Of a stretch of DNA of 64,000 nucleotides, positions 36,431 to 46,850 are shown piece by piece. Source of the DNA: Euonymus europaeus (lineage: Eukaryota > Streptophyta > Magnoliopsida > Celastrales > Celastraceae); NCBI GenBank assembly GCA_963580455.1, contig OY756972.1:3239001-3303000 (forward strand), read 5' to 3'. A program made the translations under genes and the position numbers. The notes beneath the pieces are model-generated. The model did not search any database, was not told the DNA's origin, and saw nothing but the letters and a program-made list of their open reading frames with translations. How positions within the stretch are numbered: position 1 is the stretch's first letter; each line of letters starts with the position of its first letter.

Positions 36431-37266
36431 TATCAGCAATAATTCTGAAATTGATTGAGCCTACTTTCAAATTCACAAGGCCCTTTTAATCCTTGAGTTG
36501 AGTTGAGTTGAGAGTGAATTTAAGGTGAGAATAAATTTAAAGATAAATTTTTTATGTTTAATTGAATACGATAATGAGCATAATTTTTTGTTTAAATGAA
36601 TTGTAATATAAATAAAAAATTTGTATTATTCTTTTATAATAAATTGATAATTTTATATACGATTTAATAAAAATTAAATTTTTCATTTTAAAAAATATAT
36701 TATTCTCTCATAAAAAATAGTCACTCATAATAGAGTTTATGAACTCACATTCATAACTCATATTTATGACAATATTAATAGTCCATAAACATTTTATCCA
36801 TAAACATCCATATATGCAGATGTGACAAGTCACACATCATTGATTTTGTGGTGGCAAAATCAAGTTTCAATTTTTTTTAAAAAAAAGACACTATGGGCAC
36901 CAATGAATGCAAATTTTTATGAACATTTAGAATTTTCGTTTTATGTAAAATAAAAAAGGATTGAGCTTTGAAATTGCTAATTCTCTCTCTCCTATCGAAC
37001 GTGGTAAATGAAATCCCTTCGGCCATAGCTCATATGTTAATGCTTTTCAGAAAGAAAAAAAAAACCCTCTGTCCCTATCTGTCTCTTATCAGGCTCGACA
37101 CTTCAGAGTTTGACACATGGCATTTCTTGTTCGGCGACCCGTTTTATATTCTATATATATATATATATATATGACAATCAAATATGACAAGATCGGTGTT
37201 GAGAACGACGAACCCTAAAACACCATTGACCCGCAGCAAGCACCAAGAGCAGATCATAATCTGACA

Positions 37267-40200
37267 TTCTTTCGCATAACCAAGAGTTTTGGTCGTTTTA
37301 GACCTCTTGCTGTTTTTGGCATCGTGGGTTTTGCTTGAATTGAAGTGTCGTCTGGTTTAGTGGTTTTCGAGCTGCTACGAAATGGGTGTGTTGAGTAGTA
37401 TTCTGGGGTTTTTTGGGTTTGGAGTTGGAACTTCAATTGGGATTGTGATTGGGTACTACATGTTCATCTACTTTCAGCCAACAGATGTCAAGGTCAATTT
37501 CTTCCTCTCTCTCTCTCTTATCATCTAGCCGGATTTTTGTTAGTGTTATTTGATTTGGTTTTCTTGTTTTTGTTCTGAATGTTCTGTTTTCAAAGCGAGC
37601 GCTTCGAATTGGGTTGCTGTAATTTTCTATTTTTCCCACAAGAATTGGATTCCTGTAGTTGTTTTATAACTCCACAAGAAAGAATAAGTGAATTCTGGGA
37701 ATACCCTAGGAGTGTATGGAGATTATTTAGAGACAGATATATCTACTTAGATCTCCATATTTGTTTGTTGCTTAGTACTTTCTATTAGCCATTTTGAATC
37801 CATACATTCTATCATCAATTTAGCTGATGGTGAAACTTCAGATCCTTAATTTACTTTCCACTCAATTTTTGACCCCTTTGTGCTAGTGAAAGTCCATGGC
37901 CACTGGATGAAAGCTGTACTAGCATTGATTTCAGAATCACTGCATTTTCGGTAATCTGAGTGATGTGAGTAGATGATAAGGGTCATTGTTCTCTTGCGGA
38001 TGCTTTCATCAAATTGATTTTGTTGTATTAGATTTTTTTGACTGCGACAGAGATGAATTGTAGAATAAGATGGATATGGATAGAGAAGCAATGTGTTTGA
38101 GACCAATTCAAAGGAAATGAATTTGTAAAAATTCCCAATCATGGAGGCAGATTGAGCAGATTATACAGTTCTGTGATATATTGGATTTCAGTTATGACTT
38201 CATGCAAGCATGTGACGAATTTCATAAGATATATATAAGATTCTTTTTTTTCCAGGCTGTGCCTTTGTAAATAACTAAATATTATAAACTATGTGTTTGC
38301 ATTTGTGGACACATGTGGGTGATGAAGACAAATTTAATGCACGTGATTGTTGTTTGTGGGTGTCTTGTTTCATTGCCTATCTCACTTTAAAAATTATTTC
38401 TAACTAGGAGGTACATAAATTTTGTTACACTCCTGGAATTGATTCAATCTTACTGTGTTGTTAGTTGATTGCATTGTTATAAGTTTCTTTGCTTCTCCAG
38501 GATCCTGTGATTCGACCTCTGACTGAGCTAGACTCCAATACTTTGCAAAAGATGCTTCCAGAAATACCTCTTTGGGTGAAAAATCCAGATTATGATCGTG
38601 TATGTTGTTACTGGTTGTCTTTTCAGACACTTGCGTTGGGCTCCAAATGGATTATATAGTTTTTTTCATCAAGGTTCTTACAGTCTTTGTTGTTTTGAAG
38701 GTTGACTGGCTCAATAGGTTTATTGCACACATGTGGCCTTATCTAGACACGGTATGCATTTCCAGAACAATGTTTAAAGTTGTACCTTCTCTTTATGGCC
38801 TGTGATTTTTCTTTCCTGCTCGAGTGTTTTAGTTCCATCTATTGGGTGTTGACATTTGAAATTATATAGGCAATTTGCAAGACCGTTCAAAATATAGCCA
38901 AGCCCATCATTGCTGAGCAGATTCCAAAATACAAAATAGACTCTGTTGAATTTGAAATATTAACGTTGGGTTCCCTACCGCCCACCTTTCAAGGTTAGTT
39001 GCTCTCTCTCTTATACAATCATAATTACGCACAAGAATAGAAGCACAGCATGCAATTATGCAGGCATATGGGCATGCATCCATGCACAGAACTCATATCC
39101 AAGCCCTTCATTGTGTATAATATTTTCTTGTCCTTGAGATCTCATCAATTTCTGATTATGCAATTTTTCCTCCCGGCGAGGCTTTCAGTGTCCTCAATGT
39201 GCAAGGGTAAGGCTGGTACATCTTATCCTTGCATGAGCCTTATGGAAGAGTGTTGTTCGACCTTGTTGAGTGTAATAAAAAAAATCTGTTGAAGTAATGA
39301 GAGAAGATATTTGGAATATTTGAATGATAAACTTAGTTGTATGCAAGTTAAATTCCAATAATTGTCTCATTGCAAGTTTCACTTGCCACAGTAAGGACAT
39401 TATTGTCTGTTTTTGTTGGAGATGAGATCCCGATTCCCAAGGGAAATAACTGATTCTCTATTAGTATGTGGTGTCTAATTCGCTGTCTGGGTCATATAGA
39501 ACAAATTGACAATATTCAAGTGGTTACTTAGCGGCTTCCACTACTGATTTTCATATTGCTTTTTGTTTTTGTCATTGTGATCCATGATCCTAGAACCGGT
39601 CTCATGTTCAGTTCCATTATATGCTAGGGATGAAAGTCTATCTCACTGACGAGAAGGAGTTGATTATGGAACTGTCAGTTAAGTGGGCAGGAAATCCAAA
39701 TATTGTTGTTGCAGTTAAAGCCTTTGGATTAAGAGCCACTGTTCAGGTATTCCTTTGTGCTGTTTATATGTGGAATTTTTTCCCCTTGTTTTCCCTTCTT
39801 TTTGTATTTGTGGTAAACAGCATCTTCAATCCTAGAAGTAGATTGTTTTTTTCTCTTCGTTTTTTCCTTTTGAAAGATATACTATGAAGCGTGGAGGCCG
39901 GTGATAAATGTGTGCCATGGAGATAAACATTAATAAATGAGAAAAGTGTCTAACAGCAAGTACTGATATCTTTGAAGTATTACAGGTGGTTGACTTGCAA
40001 GTATTTGCCACTCCACGAATCACTTTGAAGCCTTTGGTTCCTACCTTTCCTTGTTTTGCCAAAATTTTAGTGTCTCTCATGGAGAAGGTATGAGTTTGCT
40101 TAAAGTATACATATGTAGCTTCTCCTTACTTATATTCTATATTGTTGAATCTCTCTCCCTCTCTCCCCCTTCCTTTTGACTATTTGACTTTGCAGCCACA

Positions 40201-43200
40201 TGTTGACTTTGGACTAAAACTGTTTGGAGTAGATGCTATGTCTATTCCTGGACTGTATAGGTTTGCCCAGGTACTACTTCGAGGTTGAGATTTCCTTCTT
40301 GTATTGTTTACTTGTGGATGGAACTTCTCTTTTGTTTTCCTCAAGAAAATGTTCCTTTGGTTGCACTTCTTTGATTGTAATTTTTGGTTGTTGATTTCTT
40401 AGAAGTACTTATATTTTTGGTTGCATGGAGCATTCCATAATCATAATCATTCATCTGTTCATGTTTTCTGCTGCATTTCCATATTGAGGATGAATATTTG
40501 CCTTAGATGATAAAGAAGAAGATTGGATTGGCTGCAGTCCCATTAGAAGTCTGTAACAATATTCCCAGTTATTGTTGTGTCCATGATAGTTTTTCTTAAT
40601 TTCTTTGGCTCCTCTATGGGACTTTCCCCAGGAAATTATCAAAGATCAAGTTGCAAATATGTACCTGTGGCCCAAAACACTTGAAGTTCAAATAATGGAT
40701 CCTTCAAAGTATGTTTGTAGTATTATCACTTTGTATAGAGTTCTACCAGAGCTTGATTGTAGGATTTACTAATTTCTGCGTGAAAATTGACAGAGCCATG
40801 AAGAAACCTGTTGGTATTCTTAATGTGAAAGTTGTAAGGGCAATGAAACTGAAAAAGAAAGATATATTGGGGGCATCAGACCCCTATGTGAAAATAAAGC
40901 TCACTGAAGATAAGCTTTCAAGAAAGAAAACGTCCGTCAAACACAAAAATTTGAACCCAGAATGGAACGAAGAGTTTCATATGGTTGTGAAGGACCCAGA
41001 ATCTCAAGTCTTGGAGTTTATTGTCTACGACTGGGAACAGGTATATCTTTTAAATCCATATTGTCTCGGTATTAACTACAAAGTCTATGATTTTTTTACA
41101 GCCTTGTGGTTCCTTGCATATAGGTTGGAAAACATGACAAGATGGGTATGAATGTTATTCCGCTGAAGGATCTAACACCTGAAGAGCCAAAAGTCATGAC
41201 AGTTGACCTACTAAAGAACATGAATCCAAATGATGTGCAAAATGAGAAATCGCGTGGGCAGTTAGTTGTTGAACTACTATACAAGCCTTTCAAGGATGAT
41301 GAGATGCCAACGTCAACAGAGAGTGAAGATCCAAAAGCGGTTGAAAAGGCTCCTCAAGGAACACCTGCTAGTGGTGGCTTGCTTGTGGTTATCGTACATG
41401 AAGCTGAGGATGTGGAAGGAAAGCACCACACAAATCCTTATGTGCGTTTAATCTTCAGAGGGGAGGAGAAAAAAACCAAGGTATGTCATATGAGGAATAC
41501 AATGACTTCGTGAATGATGCATGCTTACTAGCTATAAGATCATCATACCCATTTTCTGGAAGTCATTGTGGAAGTATCTTAAGTTATGTGCTCAAATTCC
41601 TGAAGTCTGCTGCCTATTTTTCCTCAATATTGTCTTATAAATGGGATAGGAGGGGCTACTTTTTAACAAAAAAATTATCTTCCAACCCAAGTTATTTGGA
41701 GTGAAGGAAGTTGCAGGTTTCAGCATTTGTAGTACATTTAGCCATGGATACTATCGTCTGCAATAATTAACAATGAAAACAGAGGTGCTGTTGATGCATG
41801 ATTCTGTTCAAGTCGGTAGTGTTTATCAATGATGGTCCACCTGGTCTCACCCTGATCGAACAGTAGTTCTGCTGCTTCTAGATTGCCACATGTTCTTCTT
41901 AAATGTGCCTTCACATTTCTTAATTTTATCTTTGGGTACAGCCTGTAAAGAAAAACAGAGATCCAAGATGGGGAGAAGAATTTCAGTTCATGCTGGAGGA
42001 ACCGCCCACAGATGATAGACTTCACGTGGAAGTAGTCAGTAACTCCTCAAGGATGGGCCTTTTACATCCTAAGGTACACGTTTGCGTAGACCATAATCAC
42101 CTTTACATGCATATTGATATCGTGATGGATTTATTCATTTGGCGATATTTTCCTCACGCCAGTCACATAAACACAGACCCATTACGTTTCTTTGCCTAGC
42201 TACTGTTTCTTTATTACTCAAAAGGTGGTTAATGCATATACTCGACTAGGTGATATATAAGTTCGAGTCCTCCACCCCGCTTTGCTTAACAAACAAAAAA
42301 AAGCTTTTAGCATAAAGTAAGCAAGCATGGTTCAGTTGTGAAATATACCCCTTTTTTGTTTTTGAATTCTCAGTTTGATGATTAGTGAATGGCTTAGCTC
42401 AATACCTTGTGCATTTCAAGACAGCTGGAAATAACAATAAGATCTTTCTTTCTTCCATTTGTAGTTTTTTATGAGTTATATTTCCAGCTATTCTTACCAG
42501 AAAATCTTTTTCCATCTAGGAATCTTTGGGCTATGTGGTTATAAACCTGTCTGATGTTGTCTCCAACAAGAGAATCAATGAGAAGTATCACCTCATCGAC
42601 TCAAAGCACGGCCGGATTCAAATTGAGCTGCAATGGAGAACTTCTTCATCTTAAGCAGAGCCACATTTGCCATCTGTCACTGATTCAAATGGACCGGCTT
42701 TCCTCATCCTTGTCACTATTAGTGATCATAGTAGTCATTTCCTTTCCTGTAAATCTATATGCTTGTTGACGCTTTTTCATGGAGTTCTTCATATCTATAA
42801 TTGGTCTTTTTTTTCTTAATACAATAAAACTCGTCACTGAAGGGTTATTTCTGACCCGAAAACATGTACCCTGTGGTCTGTTGTAAAAAATTTACAGTTG
42901 TAATGACTTCTATAATTATGAAAAAAAATTATTTTATTTTTAAAACAATCATTAATATTTTTTGATTGGGATTATAAGTTCATTATACCAAATAAAATTT
43001 TAAAAAGGAAATAAAATATTTTAGGTCTATATTCAAGGGTCCAATAGTTTTATTGACTTTTTGGGGGGCAAGTTGTCGGATGACTTGCTCTTAAAGACGG
43101 ATGAGACTGGGCTTGCCACAATGGTATATATGAGGCCTGAAAAAGGCCCAATTCTCCTCATTCACAATTGGACTTGAAAATTGGGTAACTGAACATCAGG

Positions 43201-43259
43201 CCAGCCATCTATCAATCAATTTCATCTATAAAAACTGGCGAAGAAGACGACTAGAGTTT
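37267..43259 (+). repeat. Tandem segmental duplication, left copy (SYT2 unit A)
   Basis: High similarity to 48693-55487 starts at TTCTTTCGCATAACCAAGAG and continues through all exons and introns of the synaptotagmin gene and its 3' flank. It ends at AAAACTGGCGAAGAAGACGA, after which copy A continues into a CLV1 fragment. Copy B is longer because of about 750 bp of extra 3' DNA (54490-55240). Confidence 0.85.
37382..42654 (+). CDS. SYT2: Plant synaptotagmin, SYT2-like (copy A)
   Basis: Twelve exons join in frame to 542 aa: 37382-37492, 38501-38599, 38701-38751, 38870-38993, 39628-39746, 39986-40087, 40196-40270, 40632-40708, 40794-41040, 41124-41480, 41942-42073, 42520-42654. The N-terminus is a membrane anchor (ILGFFGFGVGTSIGIVIGYY). 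A synaptotagmin-like mitochondrial lipid-binding (SMP) domain follows at about residues 70-250 (IPLWVKNPDYDRVDWLNRF; AEQIPKYKIDSVEFE; LYRFAQEIIKDQVANMYLWP). Then come C2A (about 260-370; ILGASDPYVKIKL, VYDWEQVGKHDKMG, with acidic Ca-binding positions) and C2B (about 420-530; HHTNPYVRLIFRG). C2B lacks the matching Asp residues, so it is probably Ca-independent. Plant SYTs tether ER or Golgi membranes to the plasma membrane and support secretion. Residues such as QIMDPSKAMKKPVG favour SYT2 over SYT1. Copy B at 48.8 kb is 98% identical. Confidence 0.93.
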
Positions 43260-43264
43260 CTTTG
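42655..43264. other. 3' flank of SYT2 copy A
   Basis: 3' UTR and downstream DNA, alignable with 54103-54490 and 55246-55487. No separate gene. Confidence 0.5.
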
Positions 43265-43889
43265 CGGGATTTTCAGCTTGCCGGCAGTGGAGGTGATCGA
43301 GATGTATGTGATAGACAGTGTTATCGTCTTCTTCGCGTGGTCCTTCCCTGGTTTGAGAGAAGTTGCTTTCTACGTTTTTAATCGTGTGGTTGAGATTCAA
43401 TCTCCCAGCTTTTTCATGTCTTGATTTTAAACGACTCGTTTTGGCCTCTTGTCAAAGTGTGCCGTTTCATTAAATTGTCATGTGCTCCGTTTCTTTAAGA
43501 TAAATGTCAAGAATTCATTTCATATATTAGTTTATTATTTTGGTCATGTCAATTGACCGTTCCTTCTTCACCGTTAATGGTTTGTGTATGGGAATTTAAG
43601 GAGTGAATAATATATATCAGATTATCACACTTCATCTTCTACCTCTATCTTCTTCTTCTTCTTCCTCGTCTCATTTCTTCTTCATGTCCGCTGCATTTCT
43701 TTATTGAATTACCTGCAAAATAAGAGATTATTTCAGTATGAAAATTACTTCTCCGGCGAGCTTCCAACGTAGACATCCGGTTATAAATTGGGATTCTTGG
43801 ACTTGTCTTACAATTGGATCAGCGGCCGCATTCCTCCGGCCATTGGGAATCTGAAAATTTTGCACATATTGTCCCTTGAAATTTTGCAC
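43265..43889 (+). pseudogene. CLAVATA1 LRR fragment, interrupted
   Basis: 43265-43308 and 43737-43889 match, in order and on the same strand, positions 59241-59284 and 59281-59435 in the LRR region of the CLV1-like gene of this window. The words TTGCCGGCAGTGGAGGTGAT and ATTGGATCAGCGGCCGCATT are shared exactly. The second part has a stop (GCTTCCAACGTAGACATCC) and small changes. The two parts are separated by 427 bp of inserted DNA. The fragment abuts the right edge of SYT2 duplication copy A. Confidence 0.85.
43304..43740. mobile_element. Putative solo LTR inside the CLV1 fragment
   Basis: The 427-bp insertion (43309-43735) begins TGATAGAC and ends TTTCA (TG...CA) and is bordered by GTATG on both sides (43304-43308 and 43736-43740), the 5-bp duplication usual for LTR elements. 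Inside there is a TATA-like AATAATATATATC (about 43607-43619) and a CTTCTTCTT-rich stretch. No primer-binding site or coding sequence exists, so a solo LTR is the simplest reading, but the family is unknown. Confidence 0.5.
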
Positions 43890-44231
43890 AAATATTCTAC
43901 TTAATGAGAATGTTGAGGATCTATTACTGCTGTAGCTGGATTGTACGTTTTTTTGCTGTCCAAGTACGTAACTTTTTATATTTCAGCATACAAGTAATTG
44001 ATCTTCTCCTACCCCACCTCATAAATTGATATTTGAATTATGTTCCTTTGTTCCCTTTTCACACAAGGCTGATGAAGGCCAGAGTTCAGACTACCCTTCC
44101 ATGATTGCTCCAAATGTGGCTATACATTCTCTGAGAATTAATATGAGAGACTTTTCAGTTGCAGACAGAGAAATCATTCTATTTATGTTGTATTAAATAG
44201 AAAACTAAGGAATCAAATAAAGGTAGAAACT
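43890..44231. other. Non-coding or relic DNA
   Basis: No gene can be supported. An exon-like stretch (about 44070-44160, reading ADEGQSSDYPSMIAPNVAIH) lies after an ACACAAG acceptor-like site, but it has no recognised homology. Confidence 0.3.
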
Positions 44232-44485
44232 ATGTCTATGAACTATAACTTGGATACAAGTACGATCTTCTTCAGAGGAGGAGCAGCATTCGCCGGAGAC
44301 TTTCTGTTGCTCTGCAGGCCATCAATACCGGTAGCTTCGGCATTGCAACTGAGTTTAGACTTGAGGGAGAATTTCGGCAATGGCAAGCTGCTCTCAGGTG
44401 GCGAGAATGTAAAAACAGAACCAGAAAACTTATCCAATTTAGGAAGATCATTTGGGTAGGGGCCTAATGGACTAACTGAGACCAT
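44232..44485. other. Unassigned small ORF pair (75-80 codons)
   Basis: Both strands are open. The plus frame (44232-44456) reads from MSMNYNLDTS to LGRSFG. The minus frame (44485-44246) starts MVSVSPLGPYPNDLPKL and has SKLSCNAEATGIDG. A diverged copy at 36.33-36.43 kb suggests this was once a selected or mobile sequence. I do not recognise the protein, and codon evidence does not decide the strand. Confidence 0.35.
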
Positions 44486-44639
44486 AATCGAAGACTCTGT
44501 TGATGATTTCTGTTGCTTTACCGCGTTTTCAGAGATTTAATATGGTTCATTTGAGAAAGAGTCGGATGGGCTACTGTAAAATGGTTTTATCTATAAGTTT
44601 TTATTTTTTTATTTTTAGAATAACCTGATTTCATTAACC

Positions 44640-44874
44640 TGAAAAAACAGGATCCAAAAAATGAATACAAGCACTTGGAACATGTCCGATGCTCCAAACA
44701 CAACCTTTGGCAATCATGCCCAAATGGGCAAGAGAGTCCGCAAATTTATTGCTAAATCTAGCACTAAAATTAACATTACAATCCACATTTTCCATGTCTG
44801 AAATAGTGAATTCAACAAATAAACCATAAGGAGCTCTTGCGATATTTTTCATATCTTTAAATTTGAACTTTGAA
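44640..44874 (-). pseudogene. RNase H-like fragment of a LINE-type retroelement
   Basis: The minus-strand frame reads VEFTISDMENVDCNVNFSAR, then FSNKFADSLAHLGMIAKG and IHFLDPVFSG before a stop. The R..N.FADSLAHLG signature resembles the C-terminal RNase H domain (R..N..AD.LA..G) found in plant non-LTR retroelements and their host relatives. Only the last ~75 residues are present, and the upstream part is cut by the MULE-like insertion at 44875. Confidence 0.5.
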
Positions 44875-46116
44875 GGGTTAATATCATTTTCGTATATGTC
44901 ATATTTTAGTTCGCACATTCATTATTAAAAAGTTACACTTTACACACAGTAATTTCGAAATTGTGTCAGACAATCAAACAATTTTCTAACATTTCGGATA
45001 ATAAAACTGCTCATTTAACACTTTGACTGCAAACTCTCTATCGATTTATGAATATTTTGCAATTTTTTTAAAATAAAAATGACCAATGAAGCGCTGATGG
45101 TGGGGTTTCAAAATCTGAAAAGGGTCACCCAAATCCTTTTGGTTTGTAAGTAGAACTAGCTTCATCATTTTCACTTCCAACTGTAGATGCAAAACTCACT
45201 TCAGTGTAGCTCGTGAAGGTCTATTCAGTGTAGCCCCAAATTCCTTTACTCTGACCCATTTGTATTCTTGCCATAAGGAGAAGGAAGTAAGAGAGATTTT
45301 TTTTTCTTCCATTTCAATCCTTCTCGATAGGACTATTCAGTGTAGCCCCAAATTCCTTTACCTTGACCCATTTGTATTCTTGCCATAAATGGTGAAGGAA
45401 GTAAGAGAGTGTCTTTTTTAAATTTCAGTCGTTCTCGAATAGGTCTATTCAGTGTAGCCCCAAATTCCTTAATTTACTTTGACCCATTTCTATTCTCGCA
45501 ATAACTGGTGAAAGAAGTAAGAGAGTCTTTTTTTCATTTCAATCCTTCTCGAGTAGGTACAACCTCTGGTGACTATTTTGCCTTGAAAAGGGTTGAAATA
45601 TGTAGAGTTTGGACTGAGAAATCTTTTTATGGTGGCGGTCGACGTAGACGGAAGTTTCCGGATCGGGCCTCTTTTCTCACAGTGGCTATATGTTTTGAAG
45701 TGTGATTCCTGCATAACCTTCCCATTTTCTTGGCTATTGATGTTCGAAAATGATATGTTGAGATTGAGAGTTTCGATTTGATAGGTTATTGGCCCGAATG
45801 ATGGCCAAATGACGGAGGAGGGTGGTGGTTGCATTTTTCAATAGGGAAAGAAAGTGTATGAGAAAGAAAAAAGTTGAATTCATTCACTTATTTTTAAAAA
45901 TTTTGTAAAATATACTATATGGAAACCATTTATGTGTGGGGTCAAACTGCCACATGGACAATTTTTCTGCTCGCAATGTTAGAAAACTAATCAGGTGTCT
46001 TGACTGGCACAATTTCAAAATTATGATGTATAAAGTGCAACTTTTTAATAATGGATATACAAAATGAAACATGACATATTTTAATTGACAAAAAATGATT
46101 TAACCCAAACTTTGAA
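44866..46116. mobile_element. MULE-like non-autonomous element with 9-bp TSD
   Basis: The element occupies about 44875-46107 (1.23 kb) and is flanked by the exact 9-bp repeat AACTTTGAA at 44866-44874 and 46108-46116. The terminal inverted repeats are about 120-130 bp long: the left has GGGTTAATATCATTTT, ATATGTCATATTTTAG, CATTATTAAAAAGTTACACT and TTCTAACATT; the right, read inward, has GGGTTAAATCATTTTT, ATATGTCATGTTTC and CATTATTAAAAAGTTGCACT. Long inverted repeats with a 9-bp duplication are the hallmark of Mutator-like elements. No transposase is present. Three tandem units lie inside. Confidence 0.8.
45221..45559. repeat. Three 112-bp tandem units inside the MULE-like element
   Basis: Units begin at 45221, 45333 and 45445 with CTATTCAGTGTAGCCCCAAA. 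They continue with CTTTGACCCATTTGTATTCT, AAGGAAGTAAGAGAG and CCTTCTCGA. The period is 112 bp. Confidence 0.9.
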
Positions 46117-46284
46117 AGTAATGCAATCCTAATCTTCCTCTAATGAACCAAATTATATGGGTCAATAAACGGGCCTGGACTTAGGAATGGGCTATATAAT
46201 AAGAAGGCCCATTCCTGATTGTATCAATGAGCCCTATACACTCGACAAGAACGAGGCCCTTAGACAAGGCTCAATTTGTGAAAG

Positions 46285-46400
46285 CCCAGATGGCTTTGCT
46301 TGGACAACAAGAACGGACGATTATATAAGCTTTGCTTGGACAACAAGAAAGAACGGAGTATAAAGTTTGCTTGGACAACAAGAACGAATGGACGAGTACA
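46285..46400. repeat. Short tandem repeat with TTTGCTTGGACAACAAGAA
   Basis: TTTGCTTGGACAACAAGAA occurs at about 46294, 46331 and 46366, separated by short variable spacers. It lies just upstream of an unassigned open frame. Confidence 0.8.
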
Positions 46401-46419
46401 TATATGTGGAAATTGAGAA

Positions 46420-46695
46420 GTGAAGGCAATAGGAGTACCGAATCTGCTGATGTCGACCTGTGAAAAGCAGAGAGAGCAATTTAAATTGGAGAGGGAGAAG
46501 ATGCGCGAGCAGGCACAAAGGGACAGAGATTCACGCAAAGAATCTCTACGGTTCCAGAGCAGAAGCCAGAAAGAGGACACCACGCGATGCAGAGAAGAGC
46601 TTCGCAGAGATGGTGAGGCTGCAAGGGCTAAAACTTCGAGGACTGGTGAAAGAACATCTCAATTGGTCAAGGATTCCGAGTGTACAATTATGTAG
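46420..46695 (+). CDS. Hypothetical charged, coiled-coil-like ORF
   Basis: A 91-codon frame rich in Glu, Arg, Lys and Gln (EKQREQFKLEREKMREQAQR, then DRDSRKESLRFQSRSQ) could form a coiled coil. A second overlapping frame (46460-46744) is equally long. There is no homology I recognise, no clear promoter or intron signals, and the region is surrounded by repeats. It may be a gene relic. Low confidence. Confidence 0.2.
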   Translation: MKAIGVPNLLMSTCEKQREQFKLEREKMREQAQRDRDSRKESLRFQSRSQKEDTTRCREELRRDGEAARAKTSRTGERTSQLVKDSECTIM

Positions 46696-46850
46696 AGATC
46701 CGCCCCAAACCAAAAGCTTCTTTAATTTAGCTTGGAGAGATTAGCTTAATTTGTAGTTATATTGGAATCAGTTATTACTATTGAAATTCCGGCCATCATT
46801 GATCAATTGTCTCAATTATCAGCCGAATATTATCGGTCATAATCGACTCA

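Larger units (their letters stand above)
35643..37266. other. Region between VPS35 and the first SYT2 unit
   Basis: It holds the VPS35 3' UTR, a poly-G/GA tract at 35992-36022, a diverged small-ORF-like segment at about 36330-36430, a short (GAGTT)n run near 36495-36513, and AT-rich DNA with a (TA)n tract at about 37153-37172. No intact gene. Confidence 0.5.

Noticed and set aside
45490..45834. 114-codon minus-strand frame
   Set aside because: It covers the last tandem unit of the MULE-like element and has no domain signature.
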